Below, one piece after another: positions 51,226 to 60,829 of a stretch of DNA of 64,000 nucleotides. The notes under the pieces are model-generated. The model ran no database searches. It saw only the letters and a program-made list of their open reading frames with translations, and was not told the origin of the DNA. This DNA is from Propionispora sp. 2/2-37. GTDB lineage: Bacteria; Bacillota; Negativicutes; Propionisporales; Propionisporaceae. The position numbers and the translations under genes were made by a program. Position 1 is the first letter of the stretch. Each line of letters opens with the position of its first letter. The DNA lies in the NCBI RefSeq assembly GCF_001298735.1, contig NZ_CYSP01000014.1:62001-126000 (forward strand), read 5' to 3'.

Positions 51226-52308
51226 CTATTGATATTTTCCTAAAATATGTAAAGCGAAGTCGACATATTGATTATCTACAGCATTTTCCAAGGTAATATC
51301 CGATTTAAGTAAGTGGTGTCTTTGGTACCATTGTAAATCCATTTCAATACCTTTTGTGCGTACATAGCCATCAGGATTTAAGCCGGTGGGGAACATTTTT
51401 TGATAAAGTTCCTGATCTTTTACTACGGAATACTTGGAGAGGAGAGAGACAATTTCAGCTTTTCCAGTATTTTTGAAAAAAGCATCATTATAATCCCGGA
51501 CCGATTTAACATAGGCTGTCATAAAGCGGTTGGCAACTTCCGGATTTTTAGTTAGACTAGTACCAAAAACAAGGAGGGCGGTTTGGGCATCAGGATCATA
51601 TTCTGAGGGATCTTTCCAAGGGTCAAGGAGATCCTTGGAAATTCCCTGTGCAATAAACGGTTCGATAACCATAGCGGCATCAATGCTTTTATTGGCTAAC
51701 GATACCAGCATATCCGGGAAAGAACGAATCACCTGCAAATCAATATCTGCTGTGGTCATGTTGGCTTTTTCCAATACGCGGGATAAAGCTATTTCATCCA
51801 GTGAAGCCGTGCCGACAATAGCGATACGTCTACCACGTAGATCCTCATAATCTTTAACAACTGGGGTCAGGTCTTTGCGAATCACCAGACGGTAATATCC
51901 CTGACCAGGAATATTATTGCCTTTGTCGGCCACGATTTTGACCGGAATATCCCTGCTCATAGCGTTAAACAAACCGGAGGCACTGACAGTTGCGCCCACA
52001 TCGAGCTGACCGGCTGCTAATTGGTTGATCATTTCCTGACCGGAATTAAACTGCACTGGAACAATTTTTATACCTAAATCCTGATAGTACCCTTTAGCCA
52101 TGCCAATTAAGATGCCGGCATCGGACACAGCCTGCTTCATGCCTACTTTGACGGTGGTTTCCTGCGCTAAAGGGTCAAGTTTATTTGCCCAGTGAGGATT
52201 TTGTGGAGCAGGCAAAACTGACCGTTTTTCTGTTGTCTTACCGCAGGCTGTTATAAGCAGCAATGTAACAATGATAACAGATAATTTGATGTAGAAGGCA
52301 CATTTCAT
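51226..52308 (-). CDS. ABC transporter substrate-binding lipoprotein (NMT1/SsuA-like)
   Basis: The 360-residue protein has a lipoprotein signal (LLLITACGK, Cys at residue 22) and the periplasmic-binding type 2 fold: VGMKQAVSDAGILIGMAKGYYQDLGIKIVPVQF...GQEMINQLAAGQLDVGATVSA. That pattern is typical of sulfonate/taurine/thiamine-precursor binding proteins. ATG behind AGGAGG. First gene of the leftward importer operon. Ligand cannot be read from sequence. Confidence 0.9.
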   Translation of the reverse strand: MKCAFYIKLSVIIVTLLLITACGKTTEKRSVLPAPQNPHWANKLDPLAQETTVKVGMKQAVSDAGILIGMAKGYYQDLGIKIVPVQFNSGQEMINQLAAGQLDVGATVSASGLFNAMSRDIPVKIVADKGNNIPGQGYYRLVIRKDLTPVVKDYEDLRGRRIAIVGTASLDEIALSRVLEKANMTTADIDLQVIRSFPDMLVSLANKSIDAAMVIEPFIAQGISKDLLDPWKDPSEYDPDAQTALLVFGTSLTKNPEVANRFMTAYVKSVRDYNDAFFKNTGKAEIVSLLSKYSVVKDQELYQKMFPTGLNPDGYVRTKGIEMDLQWYQRHHLLKSDITLENAVDNQYVDFALHILGKYQ

Positions 52309-52429
52309 CTTTTTTCCTCCTGAAGGTTGATTTAAAAGTACTTTATAATATTCCTAATTCAGGCATTTAGCCACAAGAAGTTGCAGGTTTTTTTTTTGAT
52401 GTATAGAATATCAGAATATAGAGGTGCGT

Positions 52430-53086
52430 ATGGATAAAATCATTGAACAAATTGAAAACTGGGGTTTCCTGCAAGGACTAGCGGTTGAACTGGAAGGCTT
52501 TCGTTTAAATCGTATTTTTAAACAAGAGGGAATGAAGTATTTTTTGTTTTCTTACTGTCATGAAGAACAACATCGTATTTTTACGGTATTATATGATCAT
52601 GCAACCAGAGATTTTATGGGAAGAATTGTGTTTGGGTTAACAGAATTTATTGATACAACTTTTATTGTAAATAATTTGGCTGCTTTAGAGAAAATATTGT
52701 GTGAAAAAATGCAGCAAACCTTACGGCGTTTGCTGCATTTCGATAAAAATACACTGGAAAGTAATTTTATTAATAAAAAAATACTGGAGTGGAAATACGG
52801 ACATAATCTTCCTAAACAAATTGCGGATTTTGACTTGTTTATCTCTCCCTGCGAACCTTTAAGGATCATTAATGGTTCTTATATTATTATTGACTATAGC
52901 AACTTTCGATTAGAAAGTAATTTGATCATATATTATAATATTTACAGGGATGAGTTTTTCGGTGAGATACGGATTAATCGGACGCCGCGGATGACCGCTA
53001 CCTTTGATGCCTTGTCGCTGACGGAGTTGGAAGACAAGTTGGAAGCACATTTAGTGACGGAATTGAATAGCATACGGCATAAATGA
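52430..53086 (+). CDS. Uncharacterised protein, 218 aa
   Basis: ATG 52430 lies behind GAGGTG; a GTG at 52424 overlaps that site. The protein (MDKIIEQIENWGFLQGLAVELEGFRLNRIFKQ) has two similar halves: the segments HEEQHRIFTVLYDHATRDFMGRI and IYYNIYRDEFFGEIRINRTP both form strand pairs, suggesting an internal duplication. No signal peptide. Followed 64 bases later by a CheY-like gene. Function unknown. Confidence 0.6.
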   Translation: MDKIIEQIENWGFLQGLAVELEGFRLNRIFKQEGMKYFLFSYCHEEQHRIFTVLYDHATRDFMGRIVFGLTEFIDTTFIVNNLAALEKILCEKMQQTLRRLLHFDKNTLESNFINKKILEWKYGHNLPKQIADFDLFISPCEPLRIINGSYIIIDYSNFRLESNLIIYYNIYRDEFFGEIRINRTPRMTATFDALSLTELEDKLEAHLVTELNSIRHK

Positions 53087-53150
53087 GCTGACGACAGTTA
53101 ATAGTGGTGCCAATAATAAAAACACATCAGGAATAGGCAGGGATTTATGA

Positions 53151-53525
53151 ATGGCAAGGATTTTAGTTTGTGATGATTCAGCTTTTATGCGAATGATGTT
53201 AAAGCGGCAATTAATTGAAGATGGTCATGAAATCGTGGGGGAGGCCGGTGACGGAAAGCAGGCAGTGCAGATGTATTTGCAGCTTAGACCGGATGTAACG
53301 ACAATGGATATTACTATGCCGGGGATGGATGGTATTCAAGCAGTGAAACATATTCATGAAGAAGATCCTTTGGCCAGGATTATCATGGTCACTGCTTTGG
53401 GGCAGAGGGCGATTATAACCGATGCATTGAAAGCAGGTGCGTCCGATTTTATTATTAAACCTTTTGAACCACAGCAAGTGAAAGCAACCATTGATAAAAT
53501 TTTATCAGAAGGAGTAAGGGAGTAA
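53151..53525 (+). CDS. CheY-like single-domain response regulator
   Basis: The 124-residue receiver domain has the acidic pair in VCDDSAF (Asp8-Asp9), phospho-acceptor Asp in TTMDITMPGMDG (about residue 53), the switch Thr in VTALGQ and Lys in IIKPF. No output domain, so it acts by protein contact, as CheY does on the flagellar motor. No kinase gene lies nearby. Confidence 0.9.
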   Translation: MARILVCDDSAFMRMMLKRQLIEDGHEIVGEAGDGKQAVQMYLQLRPDVTTMDITMPGMDGIQAVKHIHEEDPLARIIMVTALGQRAIITDALKAGASDFIIKPFEPQQVKATIDKILSEGVRE

Positions 53526-53545
53526 CTTTTTCTTTACACAACTAC

Positions 53546-53573
53546 TTGACAATAATAATAAATATGGTATAAT
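53546..53573 (+). promoter_or_regulatory. Possible tRNA promoter, upstream
   Basis: TTGACA (53546-53551), 16-base spacer, TATAAT (53568-53573). Confidence 0.5.
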
Positions 53574-53625
53574 AATTTTCGTGGTTACAGTACGGCTTGT
53601 TCTAACTAAACAAGAGAAAATAGTA

Positions 53626-53655
53626 TTGACAATAATTGATCGTTTGTTATATACT
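53626..53655 (+). promoter_or_regulatory. tRNA cluster promoter
   Basis: TTGACA (53626-53631), 18-base spacer, TATACT (53650-53655), 22 bases before tRNA-Asp. Confidence 0.65.
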
Positions 53656-53676
53656 AGATTATGCGGTTTGAGGTAA

Positions 53677-53752
53677 GGCCCGGTGGTGTAGTGGTTAACA
53701 TGCCGCCCTGTCACGGCGGAGATCGAGGGTTCAAGTCCCTTCCGGGTCGCCA
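53677..53752 (+). tRNA. tRNA-Asp (GTC), copy 2
   Basis: Identical in sequence to 49254-49329; anticodon GTC, encoded CCA. Confidence 0.95.
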
Positions 53753-53764
53753 TTAACTAAAGAT

Positions 53765-53840
<76 letters not shown>

Positions 53841-53848
53841 TTTTTCCT

Positions 53849-53923
53849 GCGGAAGTAGCTCAGTGGTAGAGCATCGCCTTGCCAAGGCGAGGGTCGCGAG
53901 TTCGAATCTCGTTTTCCGCTCCA
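53849..53923 (+). tRNA. tRNA-Gly (GCC), copy 2
   Basis: Identical to 49410-49484; anticodon GCC, encoded CCA. Confidence 0.95.
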
Positions 53924-53930
53924 AGTGTTC

Positions 53931-54005
<75 letters not shown>

Positions 54006-54037
54006 ATTTAAAATACGGTACGGTGTATTGTGATTTT

Positions 54038-54126
54038 GCGAGTGTGGCGGAATCGGCAGACGCAACGGACTTAAAATCCGTCGGGACTTATCTCCCGTAC
54101 CAGTTCAAGTCTGGTCACTCGCACCA
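54038..54126 (+). tRNA. tRNA-Leu (TAA)
   Basis: Acceptor GCGAGTG/CACTCGC, anticodon TAA in CTTAAAA, long variable arm, encoded CCA. Confidence 0.95.
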
Positions 54127-54138
54127 AAAAAACAGCTG

Positions 54139-54166
54139 TCCTAAAGCTTTGGGATGGTTTTTTTTA
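54139..54166 (+). terminator. Terminator of the tRNA cluster
   Basis: TCCTAAAGCTTTGGGA with short loop, followed by TTTTTTTTATTTTT. Confidence 0.65.
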
Positions 54167-54284
54167 TTTTTACAGATCGTTTTTTTGACTTAATTATTGG
54201 GTTTTTTGTGTATTGCGTGATAAAATTGCATTCAGACCAGTTTGTGTATGAGATTTGCTTAGTTAATTGGGTTGACAGGCCGCC

Positions 54285-54422
54285 GACGTTATTGGATATA
54301 CGAAACGTGAAGTCTTGCCTGAAGGGGAAATGGGAGTTGGTATCATCTCTCTGATCAGGGAAGATATTCCTATGCTTCGTTATCGTACTAGAGATCTGTC
54401 CGTTATGGACTGTAGTGCCTAA
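54285..54422 (+). pseudogene. Phenylacetate-CoA ligase (PaaK-like) remnant
   Basis: A 45-codon frame with no start reads DVIGYTKREVLPEGEMGVGI...REDIPMLRYRTRDLSVM. This is the conserved adenylate-forming stretch of PaaK-type ligases (..PEGE.GELV.T...E..P.IRYRTRD). It ends at TAA 54420-54422. Downstream, around 54460, an RSAD-like piece of the next conserved region is out of frame with stops. A decayed gene fragment; the rest of 54167-54758 holds no gene. Confidence 0.7.
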
Positions 54423-54758
54423 ATGATTGACTGAGAGATTTTGAACAACTGGGAAAATCGCCGGAGCGCAGATTAATGTTGAATAGATGTATGCATTTAC
54501 GGGTATACATGATATATGCACCCGTGTTGGCGAGTTAACAAAAGTCGAACAGGTACTTAAAAATACTTAGAATAATGTAATGAATGATTTAGTCCTGTAA
54601 CAAACCGCTACAGGATTTTTTATCATGATTATTATAGAGATGCCTTCTGGCAGAATAAGAATAATAGTGTTATAATAGCTGTTACGAGATAATTTACTGG
54701 ATTATCCATGGCATCATATTCCCATACAAGTCTTGAGTAAGGAGATTCATATATTATA

Positions 54759-56291
54759 ATGAAAAATGTTTATGACCAGGTTCATCTTTTTTATAATAAA
54801 GAAATAACAGATGAAACAATTATAAAGCGTGAATGGGTTGAAGGTTTTTTCCGCTATAAAGCTTGGCAAGGTGTTGTGGATGAAGAATTGCAGACAATTT
54901 GGCAGTCGATACAACTTTTTATTATTTACTTACAATACTCTGATAATGACGAAATAGAGACATTGTCGGTTCAAGATTGCAGTTTACTTATTGAATGGTT
55001 GTCAGTACATGTAAAGGGATTTAAATTGTCTCTGAGTAATGTTCGGAAATTCTTTACGATATTAATTGAGTTCTATAAATATTTAGTTGCCAGACATATC
55101 ATTCGTAGTGCCGCCGAAATAGAACATGCGGCTAATGAAATCGCCGGTGGAGAAACATTACGTTTACTGAAGCCGGCAACTGCTGATCTACCTTTATTTA
55201 TGGAAAATGTGAATGCTGCCAGCGATGAATTGTCATTTAAAAGCAGAGAAACTGCAAAAATGATTGGCGAAACCGTTGAACAATTAATGGGTAAATTAGG
55301 AACTTATTTTCAGCAGGAAAATTTTAATGAGGATTTTGATCGTGCTTTATATCTGTATACCGGGCCACTGGAGACGGTACCGGATGATGAGAGGGAAGAA
55401 TTTTGGCTGGGTTTTTGGGACTATTTTCTTTTTGATTATCATTTATTGCGGGAAGATATCAGCCCTCTTGCTCATTTTTATAAAGCTTTTTCAGACAGTT
55501 TAAATCAAGAGGAACAACAAATTTTACATGATTTACAAAGTTCTCATTTTACAGTATTTTATATCGATCGGGTTATTAACCAAGATTGGGTAGAATGCGT
55601 GGATTTATTTACTGAAGAAAAATTTGAACTGCCTTTTTTATTTGAATATAACTCATTAAAGAAACTTTTGTTTTATGGACATATCTTTTCACAAGGTATG
55701 ATTGTAATTAACTATGTTACTAGTATTGAAGTAAGTGTTAATTTGCGGCGGCGTATACGTGAAGAAATTCTCCGGCAAAAAATGGTATTTAAGCGTCAAC
55801 AAGATACAGCTACACTCGAAGATTTTTTTAAACGTCATGCCTTGGTAGTACGGCATACTATTGATATTCTCGTTACCTTAGCAAAGGTTAACGTAATACC
55901 AGCAACCCAGTTGGAACGGGAGTTTCCTAAAACTAATCAGATTCGAAAAACAAACCAAGCTGTAATGAAAATGATAGAAGAAAAATTTTCGCAGTTTGGC
56001 TTTTCCAAACATGATTGTACTCTAATGCAGAACATGTGGCATGATTATTGTCAATTCACCATCGCTCATGTTCGAAAGCCGGAAGTCTGGGTGGCTGCCA
56101 TATTTTATAGTTATTCCCACGTAAACTATCTTAATAATACCAGTGTTGATAAGCTGGCTAAAATTCTAGAAATTTCGACGAGCAGCATTTATAAATATAA
56201 ATACAGATTGTATAAAATTCTTGAACTAGAAACCTTTGATCCGCGGTATTTAAATGAAGAGGGGTTTGTGATCTCATTATTTTTACCATAA
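54759..56291 (+). CDS. Uncharacterised 510-residue protein with C-terminal helix-turn-helix
   Basis: Residues 1-120 are helical and look like a SAM-like core-binding domain of tyrosine recombinases (LQTIWQSIQLFIIYLQ...VRKFFTILIEFYKYLVARHI). The middle is a helical/strand region with no motif known to me. The C-terminus (NNTSVDKLAKILEISTSSIYKYKYRL) is a clear helix-turn-helix. No catalytic Arg/His/Tyr set is seen, so it is not an active recombinase. It may be a DNA-binding regulator. The nearest AAGGAG lies about 16 bases before ATG 54759. Confidence 0.6.
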   Translation: MKNVYDQVHLFYNKEITDETIIKREWVEGFFRYKAWQGVVDEELQTIWQSIQLFIIYLQYSDNDEIETLSVQDCSLLIEWLSVHVKGFKLSLSNVRKFFTILIEFYKYLVARHIIRSAAEIEHAANEIAGGETLRLLKPATADLPLFMENVNAASDELSFKSRETAKMIGETVEQLMGKLGTYFQQENFNEDFDRALYLYTGPLETVPDDEREEFWLGFWDYFLFDYHLLREDISPLAHFYKAFSDSLNQEEQQILHDLQSSHFTVFYIDRVINQDWVECVDLFTEEKFELPFLFEYNSLKKLLFYGHIFSQGMIVINYVTSIEVSVNLRRRIREEILRQKMVFKRQQDTATLEDFFKRHALVVRHTIDILVTLAKVNVIPATQLEREFPKTNQIRKTNQAVMKMIEEKFSQFGFSKHDCTLMQNMWHDYCQFTIAHVRKPEVWVAAIFYSYSHVNYLNNTSVDKLAKILEISTSSIYKYKYRLYKILELETFDPRYLNEEGFVISLFLP

Positions 56292-56310
56292 CGATTAAAG
56301 CAGGTGAAAA

Positions 56311-56661
56311 ATGATGCAGTGTTATCAATGTAAAAATGAAATACCAGAAGGCTCGCAGGAATGCCCATTTTGTCAAGCTGAATTTCCTAATGTACAGATC
56401 CTTTCCCCTAAAGAACAGCAGGAATTTCAGGGGGTAACCATTGATCAGGGCGGTAGAAAAGAGGAGAGCTACGAACGTCCCGGGAGTGGGCGGATTCACT
56501 ATCGTCAGATCAACTTTAACCTCTTTAAATCGTCAAGCTGGTTAACGAAAATCGTTTGGGGGGTAGTATTTGCTGGTTTATTACTCTTTGCTTTTTCTTC
56601 CCTATTTTTTGTTGCAGTTGTCGGCGCAGTCATTTGGCTGTTGCTACGAATATTTCGGTAG
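56311..56661 (+). CDS. Zinc-ribbon membrane protein
   Basis: The 116-residue protein has an N-terminal zinc ribbon (CYQCKNEIPEGSQECPFC), a polar linker, and two adjacent hydrophobic spans at the C-terminus (IVWGVVFAGLLLFAFSSLFFVAVVG) ending RIFR. It lies 20 bases after the 510-residue gene, so probably the same transcript. Function unknown. Confidence 0.7.
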   Translation: MMQCYQCKNEIPEGSQECPFCQAEFPNVQILSPKEQQEFQGVTIDQGGRKEESYERPGSGRIHYRQINFNLFKSSSWLTKIVWGVVFAGLLLFAFSSLFFVAVVGAVIWLLLRIFR

Positions 56662-56662
56662 A

Positions 56663-56718
56663 GTAAGAGTAAAAGAAGTGGAGGCATTTTTGGCCTTCAC
56701 TTCTTTTACTCTTTTATA
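56663..56718. terminator. Bidirectional terminator
   Basis: AGAGTAAAAGAAGTGGAGGC...GCCTTCACTTCTTTTACTCTTTT, a long stem with A-run and U-run on opposite sides, between convergent genes. Confidence 0.8.
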
Positions 56719-56719
56719 C

Positions 56720-58618
56720 TTATTTCAACAGGTCCGCTTTTTTTGCCAAATATCCGGCGGTATAATATGTGGCATTTTGAGCCTCGCGATGATCAAAACC
56801 ATAAGCCCTGCGGCTGACAGCCAATACGGGAGGCGCCTGGATACGTTTAGCGACGGCCATGCCTGTGTATAGTTTCCACCACCGTTCCAAATCGGTAATA
56901 AAATCGTTGGCGGTTGGAAAAATTCTAGCGACTAAACCTGGTTCACAACCGATGTTTTTTTCTAACGTTCCTGTAATATACCAGGTAAGAATATCTTCCG
57001 GAGTGGCTCTATTCCAGTTTTCCATAAATGCTTTGAACAGATAATCGTGATAGGGATAAATAATTGGATCGCCCTTGCCTTCGTCTACGGCTTGGTCAAA
57101 GGACAGTTCTGCACTGGGGACGATGTCAATTGATTCTTGGGGAATGACTGTACGGCCAAATACATAATCATTTATATACATAGCCAGAGCATACACTTGA
57201 TGTTTCCATAAATCGGATAAGGCAGCCAAAAAACCAGCTTGGTCACCATACAATGTGGAGTAGCCGACACTCATTTCAGTTTTATTGGCGTTGCAGGTGA
57301 ACCCACCGCCGAAAGCAGCGGCTATGCCGGCTAAAATACGGGCAGAACGGTCACGGGCCTGGATATTTTCGGTTACGAATGAAGAAATGGAAAGAGTGAA
57401 TTGTTCACCGGTGGTCAGATTAGTGACCGGAGTTTGTCCGACCTGCTGGATTGTGTAATCCACAACTTCCTGAATCGGCATTACAGTATATAAACAGCCT
57501 AGATTTTGGGCCAGTTTTGCAGCCAGTCCCTTGGTTGTTTCAGAATTAAATTTACTGGGCATATTGACCAGTAGTACTTTGTCAGGACCCAAGATGTCTA
57601 CATATAGGGCAGCGCTTACAGCGGAGTCAATTCCGCCGGAGATGCCGACAACAACTTTGTTAATTCCCGCAGATGCCGTAAATTTATGAATTCCATACCG
57701 GAGCGCTGTATAAATACTTTTCATGTCATTATCATCGGGTGTAACCAGAGGCGAAAGCTGTAAATCTTCAGAGCCGAAATCTAAGTCAAGTATTTCTACT
57801 TTGGTACTGAAGGGAGCGGAGTAAGCGACTACATCTCCTTTTCCGTTATAGACAGTACTGAACCCATCAAAAGTATAGATAGTTTTGCCATTATTTTGTA
57901 GCCCGACATTGTTTACATATACCAGAGGGACGCCAATATTTCTGGCTTGTTCAGAAAAAATACGATTTCGCTTGTTATTTTTGTTTATCGTGTAGGGCGA
58001 ACTGGAAATATTGATTAATAAATCCAAAGGACCGTTTTGCTGTAGAATGGCTATTGGATTAACGGAATAATCATTGCTCCAGCCGTCTTCACATAAAATA
58101 CAACCCAGTTTCAACTTTTTTCCGTTAATAGTAATATGAATTGGCTGAAGTAACTTTTCTATTTTTTCACCGCGTTCCATAGCTAATTTTCGTAAGCTAA
58201 AGAAGTGGCGGGTGTCGTCAAATTCACGGTAATTGGGCAACAGGGTCTTAATCCGATAAGGATAGGGGAAATTGTCCGAACCTAATAATCGGCCATTTTG
58301 AGCGACAAAAGCAGCATTGTATTTCCGGATTCGTCCATCATCGCCGCGTTTTTCCCAATCCACCGCCACATTGCCAAAGACGACGACAATATCCGAAGCG
58401 GCTTTGATAATTTGTTCGCCAAAATATTCGCAGTCTTTGAGAAAAGAAGGTTGTTCCCAGGTGTCACCAAGCAGGTAGCCTGGAATGACCATTTCTGGGA
58501 AAATCACTACATGGCAGTTGGCTCTGCGGGCTTGTTCAATAACCGACAACATCGTATGTGCATTGTCACGAGGACGACCCGGAAGTACTTCTACTTGTCC
58601 AAGGGCTATTTTCAACAT
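56720..58618 (-). CDS. nadE: Glutamine-dependent NAD+ synthase
   Basis: The enzyme amidates nicotinate adenine dinucleotide to NAD+. From ATG 58618-58616 (GAGGTGG upstream; a GTG at 58627 overlaps that site) the 632-residue protein has an N-terminal nitrilase-type glutaminase (Glu in FPEMVIPGYLLGD, Cys in GCILCEDGWSND) and a C-terminal synthetase with the ATP loop GISGGIDSAVSAAL. Single gene, convergent to the zinc-ribbon gene and divergent from the trp operon. Confidence 0.95.
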   Translation of the reverse strand: MLKIALGQVEVLPGRPRDNAHTMLSVIEQARRANCHVVIFPEMVIPGYLLGDTWEQPSFLKDCEYFGEQIIKAASDIVVVFGNVAVDWEKRGDDGRIRKYNAAFVAQNGRLLGSDNFPYPYRIKTLLPNYREFDDTRHFFSLRKLAMERGEKIEKLLQPIHITINGKKLKLGCILCEDGWSNDYSVNPIAILQQNGPLDLLINISSSPYTINKNNKRNRIFSEQARNIGVPLVYVNNVGLQNNGKTIYTFDGFSTVYNGKGDVVAYSAPFSTKVEILDLDFGSEDLQLSPLVTPDDNDMKSIYTALRYGIHKFTASAGINKVVVGISGGIDSAVSAALYVDILGPDKVLLVNMPSKFNSETTKGLAAKLAQNLGCLYTVMPIQEVVDYTIQQVGQTPVTNLTTGEQFTLSISSFVTENIQARDRSARILAGIAAAFGGGFTCNANKTEMSVGYSTLYGDQAGFLAALSDLWKHQVYALAMYINDYVFGRTVIPQESIDIVPSAELSFDQAVDEGKGDPIIYPYHDYLFKAFMENWNRATPEDILTWYITGTLEKNIGCEPGLVARIFPTANDFITDLERWWKLYTGMAVAKRIQAPPVLAVSRRAYGFDHREAQNATYYTAGYLAKKADLLK

Positions 58619-58812
58619 GATATCCACCTCATACAGTAATCATTGCCTTGTTACAGGCTGTCACATATGCATAATTATTCAATTAACCGACAATAACAGT
58701 ATTTCTCTGTCGAATCAAGGATGTCCTTCTTAGAAGAAAAACAGTGCCAGTTTTAAGAATAATTGCAGTTATTATTTTTTACATATTTGTAAACAATATT
58801 TTAAAAAATTTA

Positions 58813-58841
58813 TTGACAGGTAAGTTAAAGAACAATAGAAT
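58813..58841 (+). promoter_or_regulatory. trp operon promoter
   Basis: TTGACA (58813-58818), 17-base spacer, TAGAAT (58836-58841). Confidence 0.7.
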
Positions 58842-58849
58842 ATTATTAA

Positions 58850-59148
58850 ATACTGAATCTGATAATAGCTGTGAACAGGAAGAGTAACTGTGTGTACTGC
58901 AGTTCAGCGAGTCGGTGACCGATTTACGGAGGTGGAATGACCGACCTGGAGAGCATAGTGAATGGTCCTGTGAGCTGCCCACCGAACGATTTCCAGTAGG
59001 CTGGGCCGGCTGCTGCCGTTAACAAGCTAGGGTATCGGAGCCGTATAGGTATCCCGTACCTGAATAAAGAAGAAAAACCTTTCAAGTTTTTCAATTAGGG
59101 TGGTACCGCGAGCTATTTCGCCCCTGTATGGGGGAGATAGCTCTTTTT
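58850..59148 (+). promoter_or_regulatory. T-box leader, tRNA-Trp specific
   Basis: Stem I has GAAGAGTA on its 5' side and GTGAATGGTCC on its 3' side, so the specifier codon is TGG (58963-58965), for Trp. The T-box AGGGTGGTACCGCG (59097-59110) is intact. The terminator GAGCTATTTCGCCCC...GGGGGAGATAGCTC-TTTTTTT ends at 59148. Uncharged tRNA-Trp should promote antitermination. Confidence 0.93.
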
Positions 59149-59177
59149 TTATTTTCATTTTTGAGGAGGAGTACGGC

Positions 59178-60197
59178 ATGTTGAAAAAATTTTTGGCGAT
59201 AGTGGTCAATAAGACTGATCTTACGCGAGAAGAAGCCAAAGAGTCTATGGATATTATTATGTCTGGCAAGGCAAGCGAGGGGCAGATAGGTGCATTTCTT
59301 GCGGCTTTACGTGTAAAGGGTGAAGTTGTGGAAGAAATAACCGGGTTCGCCGAAACCATGCGCGCACATGCTGAAAAGATTTCCTGCAAAAATCATGGTT
59401 TGATTGATACCTGCGGTACCGGCGGTGATAGTAAAGGTACTTTTAATATATCAACCACAGCAGCTTTTGTACTGGCGGGAGCCGGCGTGTCCGTAGCGAA
59501 ACATGGCAACCGGGGAGCGACCAGCCCTTGCGGCAGTGCCGATTTACTGGAAGCCCTGGGGGTACGGATTACATTAGCTCCTGAGATTGTGGCACAATCC
59601 ATTGATAAAATTGGTATTGGTTTTATGTATGCTCCTGCATTTCACGGTGCAATGAAATATGCCGCTAAACCCCGGCGTGATCTGGGGTTCCGCACTGTCT
59701 TTAATATTCTTGGACCTCTGACGAATCCCGCCGGTGCAGAATGTCAACTGATGGGGATATATGACGGGCGCATGACCACTACGATTGCTGAAACACTTGC
59801 AGCTCTGGGCAGCAAACGGGCTATGGTGGTACACAGCCATGACGGCATGGATGAGATATCCACAGCCGTACCTACTACCATTTCTGAGGTTAAAGGAGGG
59901 GATGTTCATACCTATCAAATTGACCCTGAAAAATTGGGTTTTGTTAAACCACCTCGGGAGGCATATCTGGGTGGCTCGGCTCTTGAAAATGCCAAGATTA
60001 CATTGGATATATTGCAAGGGCAAAAAGGGTTTAAACGGGATATTGTACTGCTTAATGCTGCAGCCGGTCTTATTGTCAGCGGCAAGGCGGAGAGTTTTCC
60101 GGAAGGCTTGGAATTGGCAGCCTCAAGTATTGACTGCGGAGCTGCCCTGGCAAAACTGGAGGAATTAAAAAAATTTAGTGTAGTACATGAGAGGTGA
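59178..60197 (+). CDS. trpD: Anthranilate phosphoribosyltransferase
   Basis: TrpD transfers phosphoribose from PRPP to anthranilate. From ATG 59178 (GAGGAGGAG upstream) the 339-residue protein shows DTCGTGGDSKGTFNISTTAA (PRPP loop), KHGNRGATSPCGSADLLEALG, KPRRDLGFRTVFNILGPLTNP and VVHSHDGMDE. No fused TrpG domain. First gene of the operon; its end overlaps trpF by 4 bases. Confidence 0.95.
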   Translation: MLKKFLAIVVNKTDLTREEAKESMDIIMSGKASEGQIGAFLAALRVKGEVVEEITGFAETMRAHAEKISCKNHGLIDTCGTGGDSKGTFNISTTAAFVLAGAGVSVAKHGNRGATSPCGSADLLEALGVRITLAPEIVAQSIDKIGIGFMYAPAFHGAMKYAAKPRRDLGFRTVFNILGPLTNPAGAECQLMGIYDGRMTTTIAETLAALGSKRAMVVHSHDGMDEISTAVPTTISEVKGGDVHTYQIDPEKLGFVKPPREAYLGGSALENAKITLDILQGQKGFKRDIVLLNAAAGLIVSGKAESFPEGLELAASSIDCGAALAKLEELKKFSVVHER

Positions 60198-60829
60198 GTC
60201 GGATTATTATTAAAATCTGCGGTATAAAAACAGCTTCTGCGGCTGCTGCCGTGACAGAAGGAGGAGCGGATCTAGTTGGTTTTGTCTTTGCTCCGAGCCG
60301 GCGGCGTATCAGTGTTACCGACGCGCAGGCTTTGGCACTTACCTTGTCGGGTATCGCCAAGGTAGGAGTATTTGTTAACGAAAAAATTAGCAGGGTCAAT
60401 GAGATTGCGCATTTATGTAACCTGGATTATGTTCAGTTGTCCGGAGATGAATCAGCAGCATATTGCCGTCAGGTTAATCGGCCGGTTATCAAAGCCTTAC
60501 AGGTTGGTAAAGTTGGATTTTGGGATAAAATTACAAACTATAAAGTGAGATATTTGCTTTTAGACACCTTTGTTCCCGGCAGTTACGGCGGCACAGGAAA
60601 GGTCTTTGACTGGCAGATCATCGAGCAAGTACGATCTATATCCGATATTCCGGTTTTCATTGCCGGCGGTCTGAAGGCTGAGAATGTGGCGCTGGCCATG
60701 GCAAAAACGGATTTTCAAGGGGTCGATGTATCCGGTGGTGTAGAGACGGCTGGAGAAAAAGACCCGGCGAAAATTTTAGCTTTTATACAGGTTGTCAGGA
60801 AAGCGGAAAGGGTGAGGAAAAATGCTTAA
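60194..60829 (+). CDS. trpF: Phosphoribosylanthranilate isomerase
   Basis: TrpF is a TIM barrel that isomerises PRA to CdRP. The 211-residue protein starts at GTG 60194 with IIIKICGIKTASAA (catalytic Cys), LVGFVFAPSRRRIS, VQLSGDE, LLLDTFVPGSYGGTGKVFDW (catalytic Asp) and GVDVSGGVE. ATGA-type overlap with trpD and an 8-base overlap with trpC. Confidence 0.94.
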   Translation: MSRIIIKICGIKTASAAAAVTEGGADLVGFVFAPSRRRISVTDAQALALTLSGIAKVGVFVNEKISRVNEIAHLCNLDYVQLSGDESAAYCRQVNRPVIKALQVGKVGFWDKITNYKVRYLLLDTFVPGSYGGTGKVFDWQIIEQVRSISDIPVFIAGGLKAENVALAMAKTDFQGVDVSGGVETAGEKDPAKILAFIQVVRKAERVRKNA

